From: Saccharofermentans sp.
GTDB taxonomy: Bacteria; Bacillota; Clostridia; Saccharofermentanales; Saccharofermentanaceae
DNA: 64,000 nucleotides
NCBI GenBank assembly: GCA_024688685.1
Contig: JAILDX010000026.1
Coordinates: forward strand, 1 to 64,000
Direction: 5' to 3'
In this document: in pieces, positions 34,828 through 42,140 of the stretch
Layout of the letters: each line of letters starts with the position of its first letter
Position numbering within the stretch: position 1 is the stretch's first letter
Notes under the pieces: generated by a model
Told to the model about the DNA's origin: nothing
The model's database searches: none
Seen by the model: the letters and a program-made list of their open reading frames with translations, nothing else
Program-made: the position numbers and the translations under genes

Positions 34828-36044
34828 ACGGCAAACGAGCCATTTACTGTAAGATATGTCCTGACATTCTCATCTCCGTAGAAAACATATCTTCCGTTCT
34901 CGTTGCGGAACATCAAATAGATGGCTCTGCTCTCCTTTTTTGTAGCCACTCTGACTGACATTATCCTGCATACGGTCTTGAAAAGATCGTTATCATTCTT
35001 AAACCTCGCAAGAGTCAGAACATCACAGTACGAGCCCTGGATCTCGTTCCCTCCGGTAAGCCCCGTGGTAATAACGTAGCTCCCGTAAAGGATCGTGTCA
35101 TTGATGAGATTAGTCTTGAACTGGTAATAGACACCGTCCGGCAGGAGATCTACTGCCGCCAGATTTATCATCGTCTTTATCGAATCAGCGACGGATATGG
35201 ATGCCGCCCCGTTGCCGGCGTAGATATAGACTGTCCCGCCTGCATCAGATGTCGTATAAGCAAATGCATAATAAGGAATATCCTCCGAAGCCAGAGCCCC
35301 TGTCACGATATCCTTATACCTGTCAAATGTCCCGACGGGCAACAGATCATTGCGCTCGAGATTGGAGATAAGCTCAAGATCTATATCCGATATCTTCACT
35401 CCCTCGAAATCGAATACTGTCTCACTGTCAGTCTCTGTCTCATACGAGGTACTTGACAGACCTTCCTCCCTGATGTTTCCCGAGGCATCAAAGACCTTAT
35501 CTATAAGCGTCTTTATATTCTCGAGATCCTCCGGATTTCCATATGCGCTGTAATATTCAACATAAGCTTCGAGGAAAACCAGCTCGTCGCTGTTAGTGTA
35601 CGAGCTGTCATTGCGGTCATCAGAATAGACGGCGGCACGGTAAGATCCGTCCTCATTCCTGAAATCCGCATTTATCTTCTTAATAAGACTCTTTGAGGAA
35701 CCGCGGTCGCTGTCTGCGAGGTATTTGCAGAGAAGGAGCGCCTGGTCCTTAAGCAGGAACTTGCCGGACGGAACCGCTTCCTGCGTTGCAAGTCTGCCCT
35801 CAAGCATATAATCGGACATGACATATCCGTCTTCGATCAGGATATTGTTGATCCTGCGCCACATATATGATGGCATTATGCTGTTATCGGCCGCATCATT
35901 TCGATATTCCTGGGAGGAGACAGTCTTGTGTCTCAGATCGAGCCTGTGCTGATCGACGAACACATTGAGATAAACAAGATAGAGCCCGAAAAGGACAGCT
36001 GCGGCAGCAACAATGCCGACTATTATGAGAGCTCTCTTCTTCAC
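34824..36044 (-). CDS. Membrane-anchored unknown protein, helical-barrel glycosidase-like
   Basis: A basic N-terminus and a hydrophobic stretch at residues 5-27 anchor the protein outside the membrane. The rest contains repeated helical pairs such as FLLKDQALLLCKYLADSD, SDELVFLEAYVEYYSAYG and SIKTMINLAAVDLLPDG, which resemble the alpha/alpha-barrel of family 8-like glycoside hydrolases, but I cannot point to a catalytic acid with confidence. GTG start with GGAGGCAGAGG ahead. Divergent from tmcAL with 65 bp between. It is apparently monocistronic because the pta promoter overlaps its end. Function unknown. Confidence 0.55.
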   Translation of the reverse strand: MKKRALIIVGIVAAAAVLFGLYLVYLNVFVDQHRLDLRHKTVSSQEYRNDAADNSIMPSYMWRRINNILIEDGYVMSDYMLEGRLATQEAVPSGKFLLKDQALLLCKYLADSDRGSSKSLIKKINADFRNEDGSYRAAVYSDDRNDSSYTNSDELVFLEAYVEYYSAYGNPEDLENIKTLIDKVFDASGNIREEGLSSTSYETETDSETVFDFEGVKISDIDLELISNLERNDLLPVGTFDRYKDIVTGALASEDIPYYAFAYTTSDAGGTVYIYAGNGAASISVADSIKTMINLAAVDLLPDGVYYQFKTNLINDTILYGSYVITTGLTGGNEIQGSYCDVLTLARFKNDNDLFKTVCRIMSVRVATKKESRAIYLMFRNENGRYVFYGDENVRTYLTVNGSFAV

Positions 36045-36096
36045 CTTTACCTCTGCCTCCGAAATCAGAATACAACCATTTTACCAAATTAACAGT

Positions 36097-36102
36097 TATA
36101 AT
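36097..36102 (+). promoter_or_regulatory. -10 box placed for leaderless tmcAL mRNA
   Basis: TATAAT lies seven bases before the ATG at 36110. No ribosome binding site is present; the -35 region is poor. Confidence 0.45.
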
Positions 36103-36109
36103 GTTAACT

Positions 36110-37363
36110 ATGAGAGTAATCGCGATAATTGCTGAATACAATCCCTTTCACAAAGGGCACGAATACCTGATAAGAAGAGCACGGGAAGCCGTGGGTGATC
36201 CCAGGGCCTTAGTCCTCAGTATCATGTCAGGACCTTTTACGCAACGTGGTCTTCCCGCCTGTGCACCAAAGTCAGTGCGTGCAAAGCAGGCGTTGAAGTG
36301 CGGTTCTGATGTAGTCCTGGAACTGCCTTTCGAGTGGGCGTGTGCCCCTGCGAACGAGTTCGCGGAAGGCGCGGTCCTGACCCTGATGAAGACGGGTGTT
36401 GTCACAGATATCGCTTTCGGGGTGGAAAGTGATGACTCCGGAATAATGGAGGCACTGTCTGACCCGGCTCTTTATGAGTCGGAATCATTTACAACAGCTC
36501 TCAGGGATAACCTGTCAGCCGGGATGAACTTCCCCAGGTCAAGGGCTGAAGCTGCCGCATCATGTCTTGAAGGATTTGACCGGGAGGCTGTAAGGAACTG
36601 TCTTCACTCCCCCAATTCCATCCTCGCTGTGGAATATCTCAGAGCGATAAAAAAGTTTGGCGCAAAGTTTAATGTCCATATGATAAAGCGCGTGGGTCAA
36701 GACTATTCATCTGACGATGTTAATGACACGTCAGGGTTCATGTCGGCAAGCGCTGTAAGAAAGATAATAAACGGCTGTGACTCGGTAAGTGCGGTTGCAA
36801 GCGGCATTGCGGGAAAGCTGCCCGACAGGTCGGCTGCCGTCATGCTCGCAGGATTGTCAGCGGGTGATTTCTCTCCCTGCAATCTTGATAAGTATATTAT
36901 CCGTGCCGTAACGTCGCCTTCTGACGATATCTCATCCGTCAGGTTCATGGGTGACGGCCTTGACGGTCACATAAGGAACACATTTGAAAAGCTCAGGGCA
37001 GACGATATGTCATTCGGGAAGGTGTCCTCCTCCCTGTATACAAAACATTTCGCGATGCCGAGGATATACAGGGCCCTCACGATGATGATGATGGATGTCA
37101 AGGCAGATGCTGTCTCGTATGAGCCAAGGTATATACGCGTACTCGGGTTTAACCACGAGGGCCGCTACTGTCTGAAGATAATGGGCAAGTGTGCGAAGCT
37201 TCCCATAATACATAACCAGTCCGACTTTCTTGAGCATTTCTCGTCGGATCCCGATCTTGAGCGGTCTGCGAGACTCGGTCTTGCGGCCGACGACCTGGCC
37301 GGGACGTTTATGGGGATCAGTCCCGCTTCCACCTGGGACATACCTCCCGTCATCGTAAAATAG
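36110..37363 (+). CDS. tmcAL: tRNA(Met) cytidine acetate ligase TmcAL (YlbM)
   Basis: TmcAL activates acetate with ATP and forms N4-acetylcytidine at the wobble position of elongator tRNA-Met. The nucleotidyltransferase domain opens with VIAIIAEYNPFHKGHEYLI (HxGH motif) and continues SGPFTQRGLPA and LPFEWACAPANEFA, all typical. Length 417. The start at 36110 (MRVIAII) fits the family; an in-frame ATG at 36101 would overlap the -10 box. No ribosome binding site is seen, so a leaderless start is likely. Use of acetate suits the pta-ackA genes nearby, but that may be chance. It ends tail to tail with rpsT. Confidence 0.93.
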   Translation: MRVIAIIAEYNPFHKGHEYLIRRAREAVGDPRALVLSIMSGPFTQRGLPACAPKSVRAKQALKCGSDVVLELPFEWACAPANEFAEGAVLTLMKTGVVTDIAFGVESDDSGIMEALSDPALYESESFTTALRDNLSAGMNFPRSRAEAAASCLEGFDREAVRNCLHSPNSILAVEYLRAIKKFGAKFNVHMIKRVGQDYSSDDVNDTSGFMSASAVRKIINGCDSVSAVASGIAGKLPDRSAAVMLAGLSAGDFSPCNLDKYIIRAVTSPSDDISSVRFMGDGLDGHIRNTFEKLRADDMSFGKVSSSLYTKHFAMPRIYRALTMMMMDVKADAVSYEPRYIRVLGFNHEGRYCLKIMGKCAKLPIIHNQSDFLEHFSSDPDLERSARLGLAADDLAGTFMGISPASTWDIPPVIVK

Positions 37364-37364
37364 A

Positions 37365-37390
37365 CAAAAAAATGCCGCTGCATCAGCGGC
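37365..37390 (-). terminator. Terminator of rpsT
   Basis: GCCGCTG and CAGCGGC (37374-37390) form a 7-bp stem with a 3-base loop, followed on the minus strand by ATTTTTTTGTC. It also borders the end of tmcAL. Confidence 0.85.
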
Positions 37391-37414
37391 TCATTTGTTA
37401 GTTGCTTTTTAAGA

Positions 37415-37672
37415 TTACTTAGCAGCGTTAGCAGCCTTAGCGATCCTTGACTTCTTCCTTGCAGCAGCCTGCTTGCTGATGTGACCCTTTGCTGCAGCCT
37501 GGTCCAATGTCTTCTGAACATTCTTCAGTGTCTCGGGAGTTGCCTCACCTGCAGCTACGGAAGCCTTAGCCTTTTTAACAGTCGTGCGGATCTCGCTCTT
37601 CTTCATCTTGTTAGCAGCTGTCTTCTTATCAGTTACGTTTACACGCTTGATAGCTGACTTAATGTTAGGCAT
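37415..37672 (-). CDS. rpsT: 30S ribosomal protein S20
   Basis: S20 binds 16S rRNA early in 30S assembly. The 85-residue sequence is Lys/Ala rich and all-helical, starting MPNIKSAIKRVNVTDKK, with the later AAAKGHISKQAAARKKSRIAK block typical of the family. The start is at 37672; GGAGGAG lies 8 bases upstream. A single-gene transcript between its own promoter and terminator, as usual for rpsT. Confidence 0.97.
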   Translation of the reverse strand: MPNIKSAIKRVNVTDKKTAANKMKKSEIRTTVKKAKASVAAGEATPETLKNVQKTLDQAAAKGHISKQAAARKKSRIAKAANAAK

Positions 37673-37713
37673 TTGTATCTCCTCCATACCATATTTTGAT
37701 TTTTAACCCGATA

Positions 37714-37742
37714 AGTCTATCACGATTGATTTTGATTATCAA
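37714..37742 (-). promoter_or_regulatory. Promoter of rpsT
   Basis: Minus-strand TTGATA (37737-37742), 17-bp spacer, TAGACT (37714-37719). It lies in the gap before rpsT; the -35 overlaps the inner edge of the gene upstream by no more than a few bases from its stop. Confidence 0.6.
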
Positions 37743-37745
37743 TAG

Positions 37746-38468
37746 CTATTTTTGCATAAATGCACTCTTTGTTGCCTCATACAGGCCAATACTCGTCGCA
37801 ATTGGCAGATTCAGGCTGTCTATCGCGTCCGTATGCTCGATCCTCACCGGGGTTCCGACGTCCTTGTACTCCGGAGGAAGCCCTGTCGCCTCATTGCCCA
37901 TAACCAGGCTGAACGGGCTCTTTATCTCAGTCTCCTGAAGCAGAACGCTCCCGTCGAGCATAAAGGGATACAGATTATTCCCGGGAAATCTCTTCCTGTA
38001 CTCCTCAAAGCCCGCGAAAACCTCAACCTTCACCCTGGCAAGCGCACCCATCGATGCCCTCACGGTCTTGGGATCATAATGATCCGCCGCAGGCGGTATC
38101 ACCGCGATGTTCGTCACACCGAAACCGGCGCACGACCTGATGATCGTCCCGAGATTGCCGCTGTTGGAAGGATTGACGAGGACAACATGGTCTCCCGCAT
38201 CTATCTTCATATCTTTCTTCCTGATCACACCGATCACGAAACAGTTCTCTTTCTGGGACAGGATATTGAAAGGCTTAACATCAGTCGACACCTCAATCCC
38301 GTTCCCTCTGCAGATCTTCAGGATGTCTTCTTTTGCACTGCTGTCGAAACCCGGATGAAGTATAACGCTCTCAATGTCCTCCGGGCATCTTAAGAGAAAC
38401 TCCATGGTCACAGTGGCACCAAGAGAATAAGAAATCCCGCCTTCTTTGCGATATCTGCTCACTTTCAT
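37746..38468 (-). CDS. SpoU/TrmH-family RNA 2'-O-methyltransferase
   Basis: The N-terminal third is a substrate-binding domain; the SPOUT knot domain follows with VLVNPSNSGNLGTIIRSCAGFG (motif 1, given in part as NPSNSGNLGTIIRS), FSLVMGNEATGLP (motif 2) and LNLPIATSIGLYEA (motif 3). These are the S-adenosylmethionine-binding and knot motifs of rRNA/tRNA ribose methylases. The target nucleotide is unknown. The gene is divergent from a small membrane protein gene with 77 bp between. The ribosome binding site is weak. Confidence 0.9.
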   Translation of the reverse strand: MKVSRYRKEGGISYSLGATVTMEFLLRCPEDIESVILHPGFDSSAKEDILKICRGNGIEVSTDVKPFNILSQKENCFVIGVIRKKDMKIDAGDHVVLVNPSNSGNLGTIIRSCAGFGVTNIAVIPPAADHYDPKTVRASMGALARVKVEVFAGFEEYRKRFPGNNLYPFMLDGSVLLQETEIKSPFSLVMGNEATGLPPEYKDVGTPVRIEHTDAIDSLNLPIATSIGLYEATKSAFMQK

Positions 38469-38487
38469 AATTTAGACCCGCTTTTTA

Positions 38488-38515
38488 TTGATATTTAAGA
38501 CATTTGTGTTATTAT
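38488..38515 (+). promoter_or_regulatory. Promoter of the small membrane protein gene, overlapping a minus-strand -10
   Basis: TTGATA (38488-38493), 16-bp spacer, and TGTTATTAT (38507-38515, extended -10). The sequence ATTATA at 38511-38516 reads TATAAT on the other strand, so one near-palindromic AT box may serve both the plus gene and the divergent methylase gene. Confidence 0.6.
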
Positions 38516-38545
38516 AACCTTAATTCTTTATTTTGGAGGGTTAAT

Positions 38546-38917
38546 ATGGAAAATAATGAACAGTACAATGATCCTACAATGATGGATCCCGCAGCTGGTT
38601 ACACAGGTGAACCCACAGGTTCTGAGAAGGCTTTCGCAGTTCTTGCTTATTTCGGTCTCCTCTGGCTCATCGGTCTCCTTAAGGCTCCTGAGAAGGATAC
38701 AGCTTATGTAAAGAACCACGTTAACAACGGTATCATCCTGACGATCATTGGTGTCGCTTCCGGTGTTGTCGCTGCAATCCCCGTTATCGGCTGGATCGTT
38801 GCAGCTGTTGTAGGAGTTGCTACAATCGTATTTTCTATCATCGGTATCGTAAAGGCTTGCCAGAATCAGACATACCTTTTCCCTGTTATCGGTGAGAAGT
38901 TCATCCTGATCAAGTAA
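38546..38917 (+). CDS. Small DUF4870-like membrane protein, 123 aa
   Basis: Start 38546 is fixed by GGAGGG six bases upstream. After an acidic N-terminus of about 35 residues there are three hydrophobic segments: AVLAYFGLLWLIGLL, then GIILTIIGVASGVVAAIPVIG and the adjoining helix. The pattern AYFGLLWLIGLL...AYVKNHVNNGI resembles DUF4870/Tic20-like small membrane proteins. The role is unknown. Single gene with its own promoter and terminator. Confidence 0.7.
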   Translation: MENNEQYNDPTMMDPAAGYTGEPTGSEKAFAVLAYFGLLWLIGLLKAPEKDTAYVKNHVNNGIILTIIGVASGVVAAIPVIGWIVAAVVGVATIVFSIIGIVKACQNQTYLFPVIGEKFILIK

Positions 38918-38941
38918 TCAGTATTTTTCAAAACAGGTCGA

Positions 38942-38970
38942 GGAGTTGCACTTAGTGCAACTCCTTTTTA
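38942..38970 (+). terminator. Intrinsic terminator after the small membrane protein gene
   Basis: GGAGTTGCAC and GTGCAACTCC (38942-38964) form a perfect 10-bp stem with a TTA loop, followed by TTTTTA. Confidence 0.9.
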
Positions 38971-38974
38971 TGTG

Positions 38975-39039
38975 TGTCCGCGCAAAATCAACTGTCGTTC
39001 CGCGCAATGCGCGGAAATGAGCACTCGTTTGCGCGGACA
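38975..39039. repeat. Mirror-symmetric array of four TCCGCGCA motifs
   Basis: An outer 12-bp inverted repeat (38975-38986 with 39028-39039) encloses an 8-bp hairpin (38998-39005 with 39009-39016). TCCGCGCA occurs twice forward (38977, 38999) and twice reversed (39008, 39030), each pair 22 bp apart. The rest of the gap to the next terminator (39040-39138) shows only a weaker GCTACC/GGTAGC inverted repeat and no gene. It is much GC richer than its surroundings. It could be an extragenic palindrome, an operator array or a small structured RNA. Confidence 0.65.
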
Positions 39040-39138
39040 GTAATTCTTCAGCTACCAAGATGCTGATTTTCGATAATCCGGTAGCAGCACTTGCATACCA
39101 ACTATAATAAAAACTAACATCTGATATTCATTCCCAAG

Positions 39139-39167
39139 CAAAAAACTCCGGCCACGCGAGCCGGAGT
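39139..39167 (-). terminator. Terminator of metY
   Basis: ACTCCGGC and GCCGGAGT (39145-39167) form an 8-bp stem; on the minus strand TTTTTT follows. Located 22 bp after the metY stop. Confidence 0.9.
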
Positions 39168-39188
39168 CTTTGCTTTGATACTTCTTTA

Positions 39189-40469
39189 TCAGATAGCCGC
39201 AAATCCTTTTCGAAGGTCTGCGAGGATATCGTCGATGTGCTCTGTACCGATCGAGAGGCGGATGGTGCCGGGATTGATACCGATGTCAGCCAGCTCCTCA
39301 GGTGACAGCTGCGAATGGGTAGTTGTCGCGGGATGGATTACAAGTGACTTAACATCTGCTACATTTGCGAGAAGCGAGAATATCTCAAGAGCATCAATAA
39401 ACTTGTGTGCAGCGTCCTGACCGCCCTTTACGTCGAAAGTAAAGATTGAACCGCCGCCGTTAGGGAAATACTTCTGATAGAGCGCGTTCTGCGGATGATC
39501 AGGAAGTGAAGGATGGTTGATCTTCTCAACCTGGGGATGTGCCTTCAGGAACTCGATTACCTTCTTTGTATTCTCAGCGTGACGCTCAAGTCTCAGTGAC
39601 AGAGTCTCGATACCCTGCAGGAGAAGGAATGCGTTGAACGGTGAGATGGAGGCGCCGGTGTCACGGAGCAGGATAGCTCTTATATATGTGACATATGCAG
39701 CAGGTCCTACAACATCAGCGAAAGATATTCCGTGATAGCTGGGGTTGGATTCCGCGATAGGTGCAAACTTGCCGGATGCCTTCCAGTCGAACTTGCCGGA
39801 GTCAACGATTATGCCGCCGAGTGTCGTGCCGTGACCACCGAGGAACTTTGTTGCTGAATGAACAACGATATCAGCACCGTGCTCGATAGGACGGATGAGG
39901 TAAGGTGTGCCGAAAGTATTATCGATAACTACCGGGATACCGTTCTTATGAGCGATCTCTGCAATCGCGTCAATATCAGGAATATCACTGTTTGGATTGC
40001 CGAGCGTTTCAAGGAAGACTGCCTTAGTGTTAGGCTTGATCGCTGCCTCTACCTCTGCGAGGTTGTGGATGTCAACGAATGATGTATCTACTCCGTAAAG
40101 CTTCAGTGTGTGTGCAAGAAGATTGTATGAACCGCCGTATATCGTCTTCTGTGCAACGATGTGATCTCCTGCCTGTGCGAGAGCTTCCAGAGCATATGTG
40201 ATGGCTGCTGCGCCTGAAGCAACTGCAAGCGCTGCGATACCGCCTTCGAGTGCTGCTACCCTCTTCTCTAATACATCCTGTGTGGAGTTTGTAAGTCTTC
40301 CGTATATGTTTCCCGGATCTGCAAGTCCGAATCTTGCTGCTGCGTGTGCTGAGTTGCGGAAAACGTATGATGTTGTCTGGTAAATAGGTACTGCTCTCGA
40401 ATCTGTTGCGGGATCGGGCTGTTCCTGGCCTACGTGAAGCTGAAGTGTTTCAAATTTATAGTTACTCAT
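39189..40469 (-). CDS. metY: O-acetylhomoserine sulfhydrylase (MetY family)
   Basis: A pyridoxal-phosphate enzyme of the Cys/Met metabolism family that condenses O-acetylhomoserine with sulfide (or methanethiol) to homocysteine or methionine. The cofactor lysine is Lys208 in SATKFLGGHG; the N-terminal FETLQLHVGQEQPDP and the 426-residue length, with GISFADVVGPAAYVTYIRA, distinguish MetY from MetB/MetC. GGAG lies before the ATG. A leader ORF and a strong promoter precede it. Monocistronic. Confidence 0.95.
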   Translation of the reverse strand: MSNYKFETLQLHVGQEQPDPATDSRAVPIYQTTSYVFRNSAHAAARFGLADPGNIYGRLTNSTQDVLEKRVAALEGGIAALAVASGAAAITYALEALAQAGDHIVAQKTIYGGSYNLLAHTLKLYGVDTSFVDIHNLAEVEAAIKPNTKAVFLETLGNPNSDIPDIDAIAEIAHKNGIPVVIDNTFGTPYLIRPIEHGADIVVHSATKFLGGHGTTLGGIIVDSGKFDWKASGKFAPIAESNPSYHGISFADVVGPAAYVTYIRAILLRDTGASISPFNAFLLLQGIETLSLRLERHAENTKKVIEFLKAHPQVEKINHPSLPDHPQNALYQKYFPNGGGSIFTFDVKGGQDAAHKFIDALEIFSLLANVADVKSLVIHPATTTHSQLSPEELADIGINPGTIRLSIGTEHIDDILADLRKGFAAI

Positions 40470-40527
40470 GATTTTATTCTCCTTTGAAAAAATAGTTATA
40501 GATTGAAATGCCTGCAGAAAACCAGGA

Positions 40528-40584
40528 TCACATTCGTCCGCATCTGTAATTCGATCTAACTAATCTCTCAAAGTAATTGATCAT
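40528..40584 (-). CDS. Leader ORF before metY (18 codons, ends Cys-Gly-Arg-Met)
   Basis: An ATG with AAGGAG seven to eight bases upstream opens MINYFERLVRSNYRCGRM and stops 58 bp before metY. It lies on the metY mRNA. Cys at codon 15 and Met at codon 18, next to the stop, fit a peptide that senses supply of the amino acids made by the enzyme downstream. After it come CCTG/CAGG arms and a TTTTTT run (around 40493-40526), a possible but weak attenuator. Expression and regulation are inference. Confidence 0.5.
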   Translation of the reverse strand: MINYFERLVRSNYRCGRM

Positions 40585-40632
40585 GATTTTTATCTCCTTG
40601 TTAATTCCTACTTTTCCGATAGGTTTTGTCAT

Positions 40633-40661
40633 ATTCTAACGGTTAGGTCCGGATGTGTCAA
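40633..40661 (-). promoter_or_regulatory. Promoter of metY
   Basis: Minus-strand TTGACA (40656-40661), exact consensus, 17-bp spacer, TAGAAT (40633-40638). The transcript would carry a leader of about 155 bases before metY, including the leader ORF. Confidence 0.85.
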
Positions 40662-40670
40662 TAGTTTTTT

Positions 40671-40706
40671 GCAAAAAATGAGCCGCTCCTTATCAGGAGC
40701 GGCTCA
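40671..40706 (-). terminator. Terminator of the yfhO operon
   Basis: TGAGCCGCTCCT and AGGAGCGGCTCA (40679-40706) form a perfect 12-bp stem with a 4-base loop, followed on the minus strand by TTTTTTGC. It lies 22 bp after the DUF4190 gene and insulates metY. Confidence 0.92.
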
Positions 40707-40727
40707 AGGGTTTTAATTCCTAACGGA

Positions 40728-41024
40728 TTAGTTCATCATGCTCTGAACCTGTGCCATGTAGCTAGCATATCCGCCACCAGCAAACATGATGATGAGGCTG
40801 ATTGCCCAGATTACAAGTGCAATGATACTGATTACGAGACCTGCTGTAGCCTTACCGCTTGTGTTACCTGCCTTCTTAGCGATGATTGCGAGAATCAAGC
40901 CTGCAATAGCACAAGGTGAGCAGCAAAGGAGACCGATAAGTGAGCAAACGAGTGACGCTGTCGCCTTACCGCTCTCAGGCATCTCTTCAGTCATAACCGT
41001 AGTGTTAAAATCCTGATTGTCCAT
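40728..41024 (-). CDS. DUF4190-domain membrane protein, 98 aa
   Basis: Start 41024 (MDNQDFNTTVMTEE) fits better than a start four codons earlier. Two membrane helices, SLVCSLIGLLCCSPCAIAGL and AGLVISIIALVIWAISLIIM, are separated by the AKKAGNTSGKA loop; this is the DUF4190 pattern. The function is unknown, often near cell-envelope genes. It is the last gene of the yfhO-glycosyltransferase operon, 24 bp after the DUF2752 gene. Confidence 0.78.
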   Translation of the reverse strand: MDNQDFNTTVMTEEMPESGKATASLVCSLIGLLCCSPCAIAGLILAIIAKKAGNTSGKATAGLVISIIALVIWAISLIIMFAGGGYASYMAQVQSMMN

Positions 41025-41048
41025 AACCAAAACCAACCTTTTGTTTAT

Positions 41049-41432
41049 TTAGACATTAACGCCTATGTTTCTGATTATACCAAAAATCATCATTATTGCA
41101 AAAATTATATAAATAAGTGCAAGATTCCACTTCGGAAGGTCCTTGTCATTACCTCCCATGTAGGTAACGTAGAGTATCTCGCCTCCAATTACCGGCCACA
41201 AAAAGAACAGTACCGGGTTGCACTTGAACGCCTCCGCAAAATCGAGTTTAAACAGACTGAGGAACATGTGCGTTGCTCCGCATGAAGGACAGAGAAATCC
41301 GGTTATCTCTCTGAAAAAACAATGGAAAGAGAACCCTGTCAGCTTAATGACAAAGTAATAGATGACGCCGGCAACGACGACAGTTATGGCCAAAGCTATT
41401 GCCTGCTTTCCACCGCGGCTCAGCCTGCTCAT
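41049..41432 (-). CDS. DUF2752 membrane protein, 127 aa
   Basis: Three to four membrane helices with the family core ITGFLCPSCGATHMFLSLFKLDF and NPVLFF, in which the CPSCG cysteines may bind metal or form a disulfide. Members are small inner-membrane proteins with no known role. The ATG overlaps the glycosyltransferase stop (ATGA), so synthesis is coupled. Member of the four-gene yfhO operon. Confidence 0.82.
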   Translation of the reverse strand: MSRLSRGGKQAIALAITVVVAGVIYYFVIKLTGFSFHCFFREITGFLCPSCGATHMFLSLFKLDFAEAFKCNPVLFFLWPVIGGEILYVTYMGGNDKDLPKWNLALIYIIFAIMMIFGIIRNIGVNV

Positions 41433-42139
41433 CTCATTCCCTTCTTGAACTTTCTGAAATCACCCAGTGCCTTCCATCCGATCTTGACGATCTTGGGTAT
41501 ATTGATCGAATTGACTCCGCCCTGACGCGGTTTGAAACTGATATCGACAAAATTGTAGTTCTCGTGATAATAAGCATAGAACGTCGTAAGCATGATGTTG
41601 GGGAGATTGTAATCCTCCTCAAAACGCCCGATGTATTTATTGAGCACCGCCGTATTGAAGATCCTGAACGGGGCATTCGCATCCTTGACCTTAACACCAA
41701 AATAAAGTCTCAAAAGGAAACATACAACACTCTCGACAAAAGCTCTGGACTTGCCGTCTCCCCTGTTTACACGGCGTCCGAAGATCGCATCGTATGCATT
41801 TCTCATCTCCCAGAATGACTTGAACTCTTCGGGATCAGTCTGTCCGTCAGAGTCTGTCTGGAAAACATAATCCGCACCATGGTCGATCGCGTATTTATAA
41901 AGAGCGATTACCTTGGGGCCATGCTGCTTCAGTGTATCGGGATATGCGACCAGCTGGGGATACCCGTTCTCACGAAGTCCTTCAATTATCTCGTGTGTCT
42001 TGTCAACACTTCCACTGTCAGCAATTACAAGACGGGAATCCTCAGAACCGAAAGTGAGGACCGGATACCACTGTCTTATAACAGCTTCCATATTCTCCTC
42101 TTCATTGTATGCCGGCATTACTACGTATAAGGTGTCCAT
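41429..42139 (-). CDS. Family 2 glycosyltransferase
   Basis: The GT-A fold begins at once with TLYVVMPAYNEEENME; the DxD nucleotide-sugar motif is DSDGQTD, and GRRVNRGDGKSR follows, with NAPFRIF as acceptor-side motif. The 236-residue size and soluble end resemble polyprenyl-phosphate glycosyltransferases without the C-terminal helices. Start 42139 is set by CAGGAGCTGAT, one base after the YfhO stop; a start 13 codons earlier lacks support. Likely supplies lipid-linked sugar to YfhO or to the GtrA/GT-C proteins of the region. Confidence 0.85.
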   Translation of the reverse strand: MDTLYVVMPAYNEEENMEAVIRQWYPVLTFGSEDSRLVIADSGSVDKTHEIIEGLRENGYPQLVAYPDTLKQHGPKVIALYKYAIDHGADYVFQTDSDGQTDPEEFKSFWEMRNAYDAIFGRRVNRGDGKSRAFVESVVCFLLRLYFGVKVKDANAPFRIFNTAVLNKYIGRFEEDYNLPNIMLTTFYAYYHENYNFVDISFKPRQGGVNSINIPKIVKIGWKALGDFRKFKKGMR

Positions 42140-42140
42140 A

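Noticed and set aside
40485..40527. Strong attenuator hairpin between the leader ORF and metY
   Set aside because: Only a 4-bp CCTG/CAGG stem and a distant T-run are seen; not enough for a separate terminator call.
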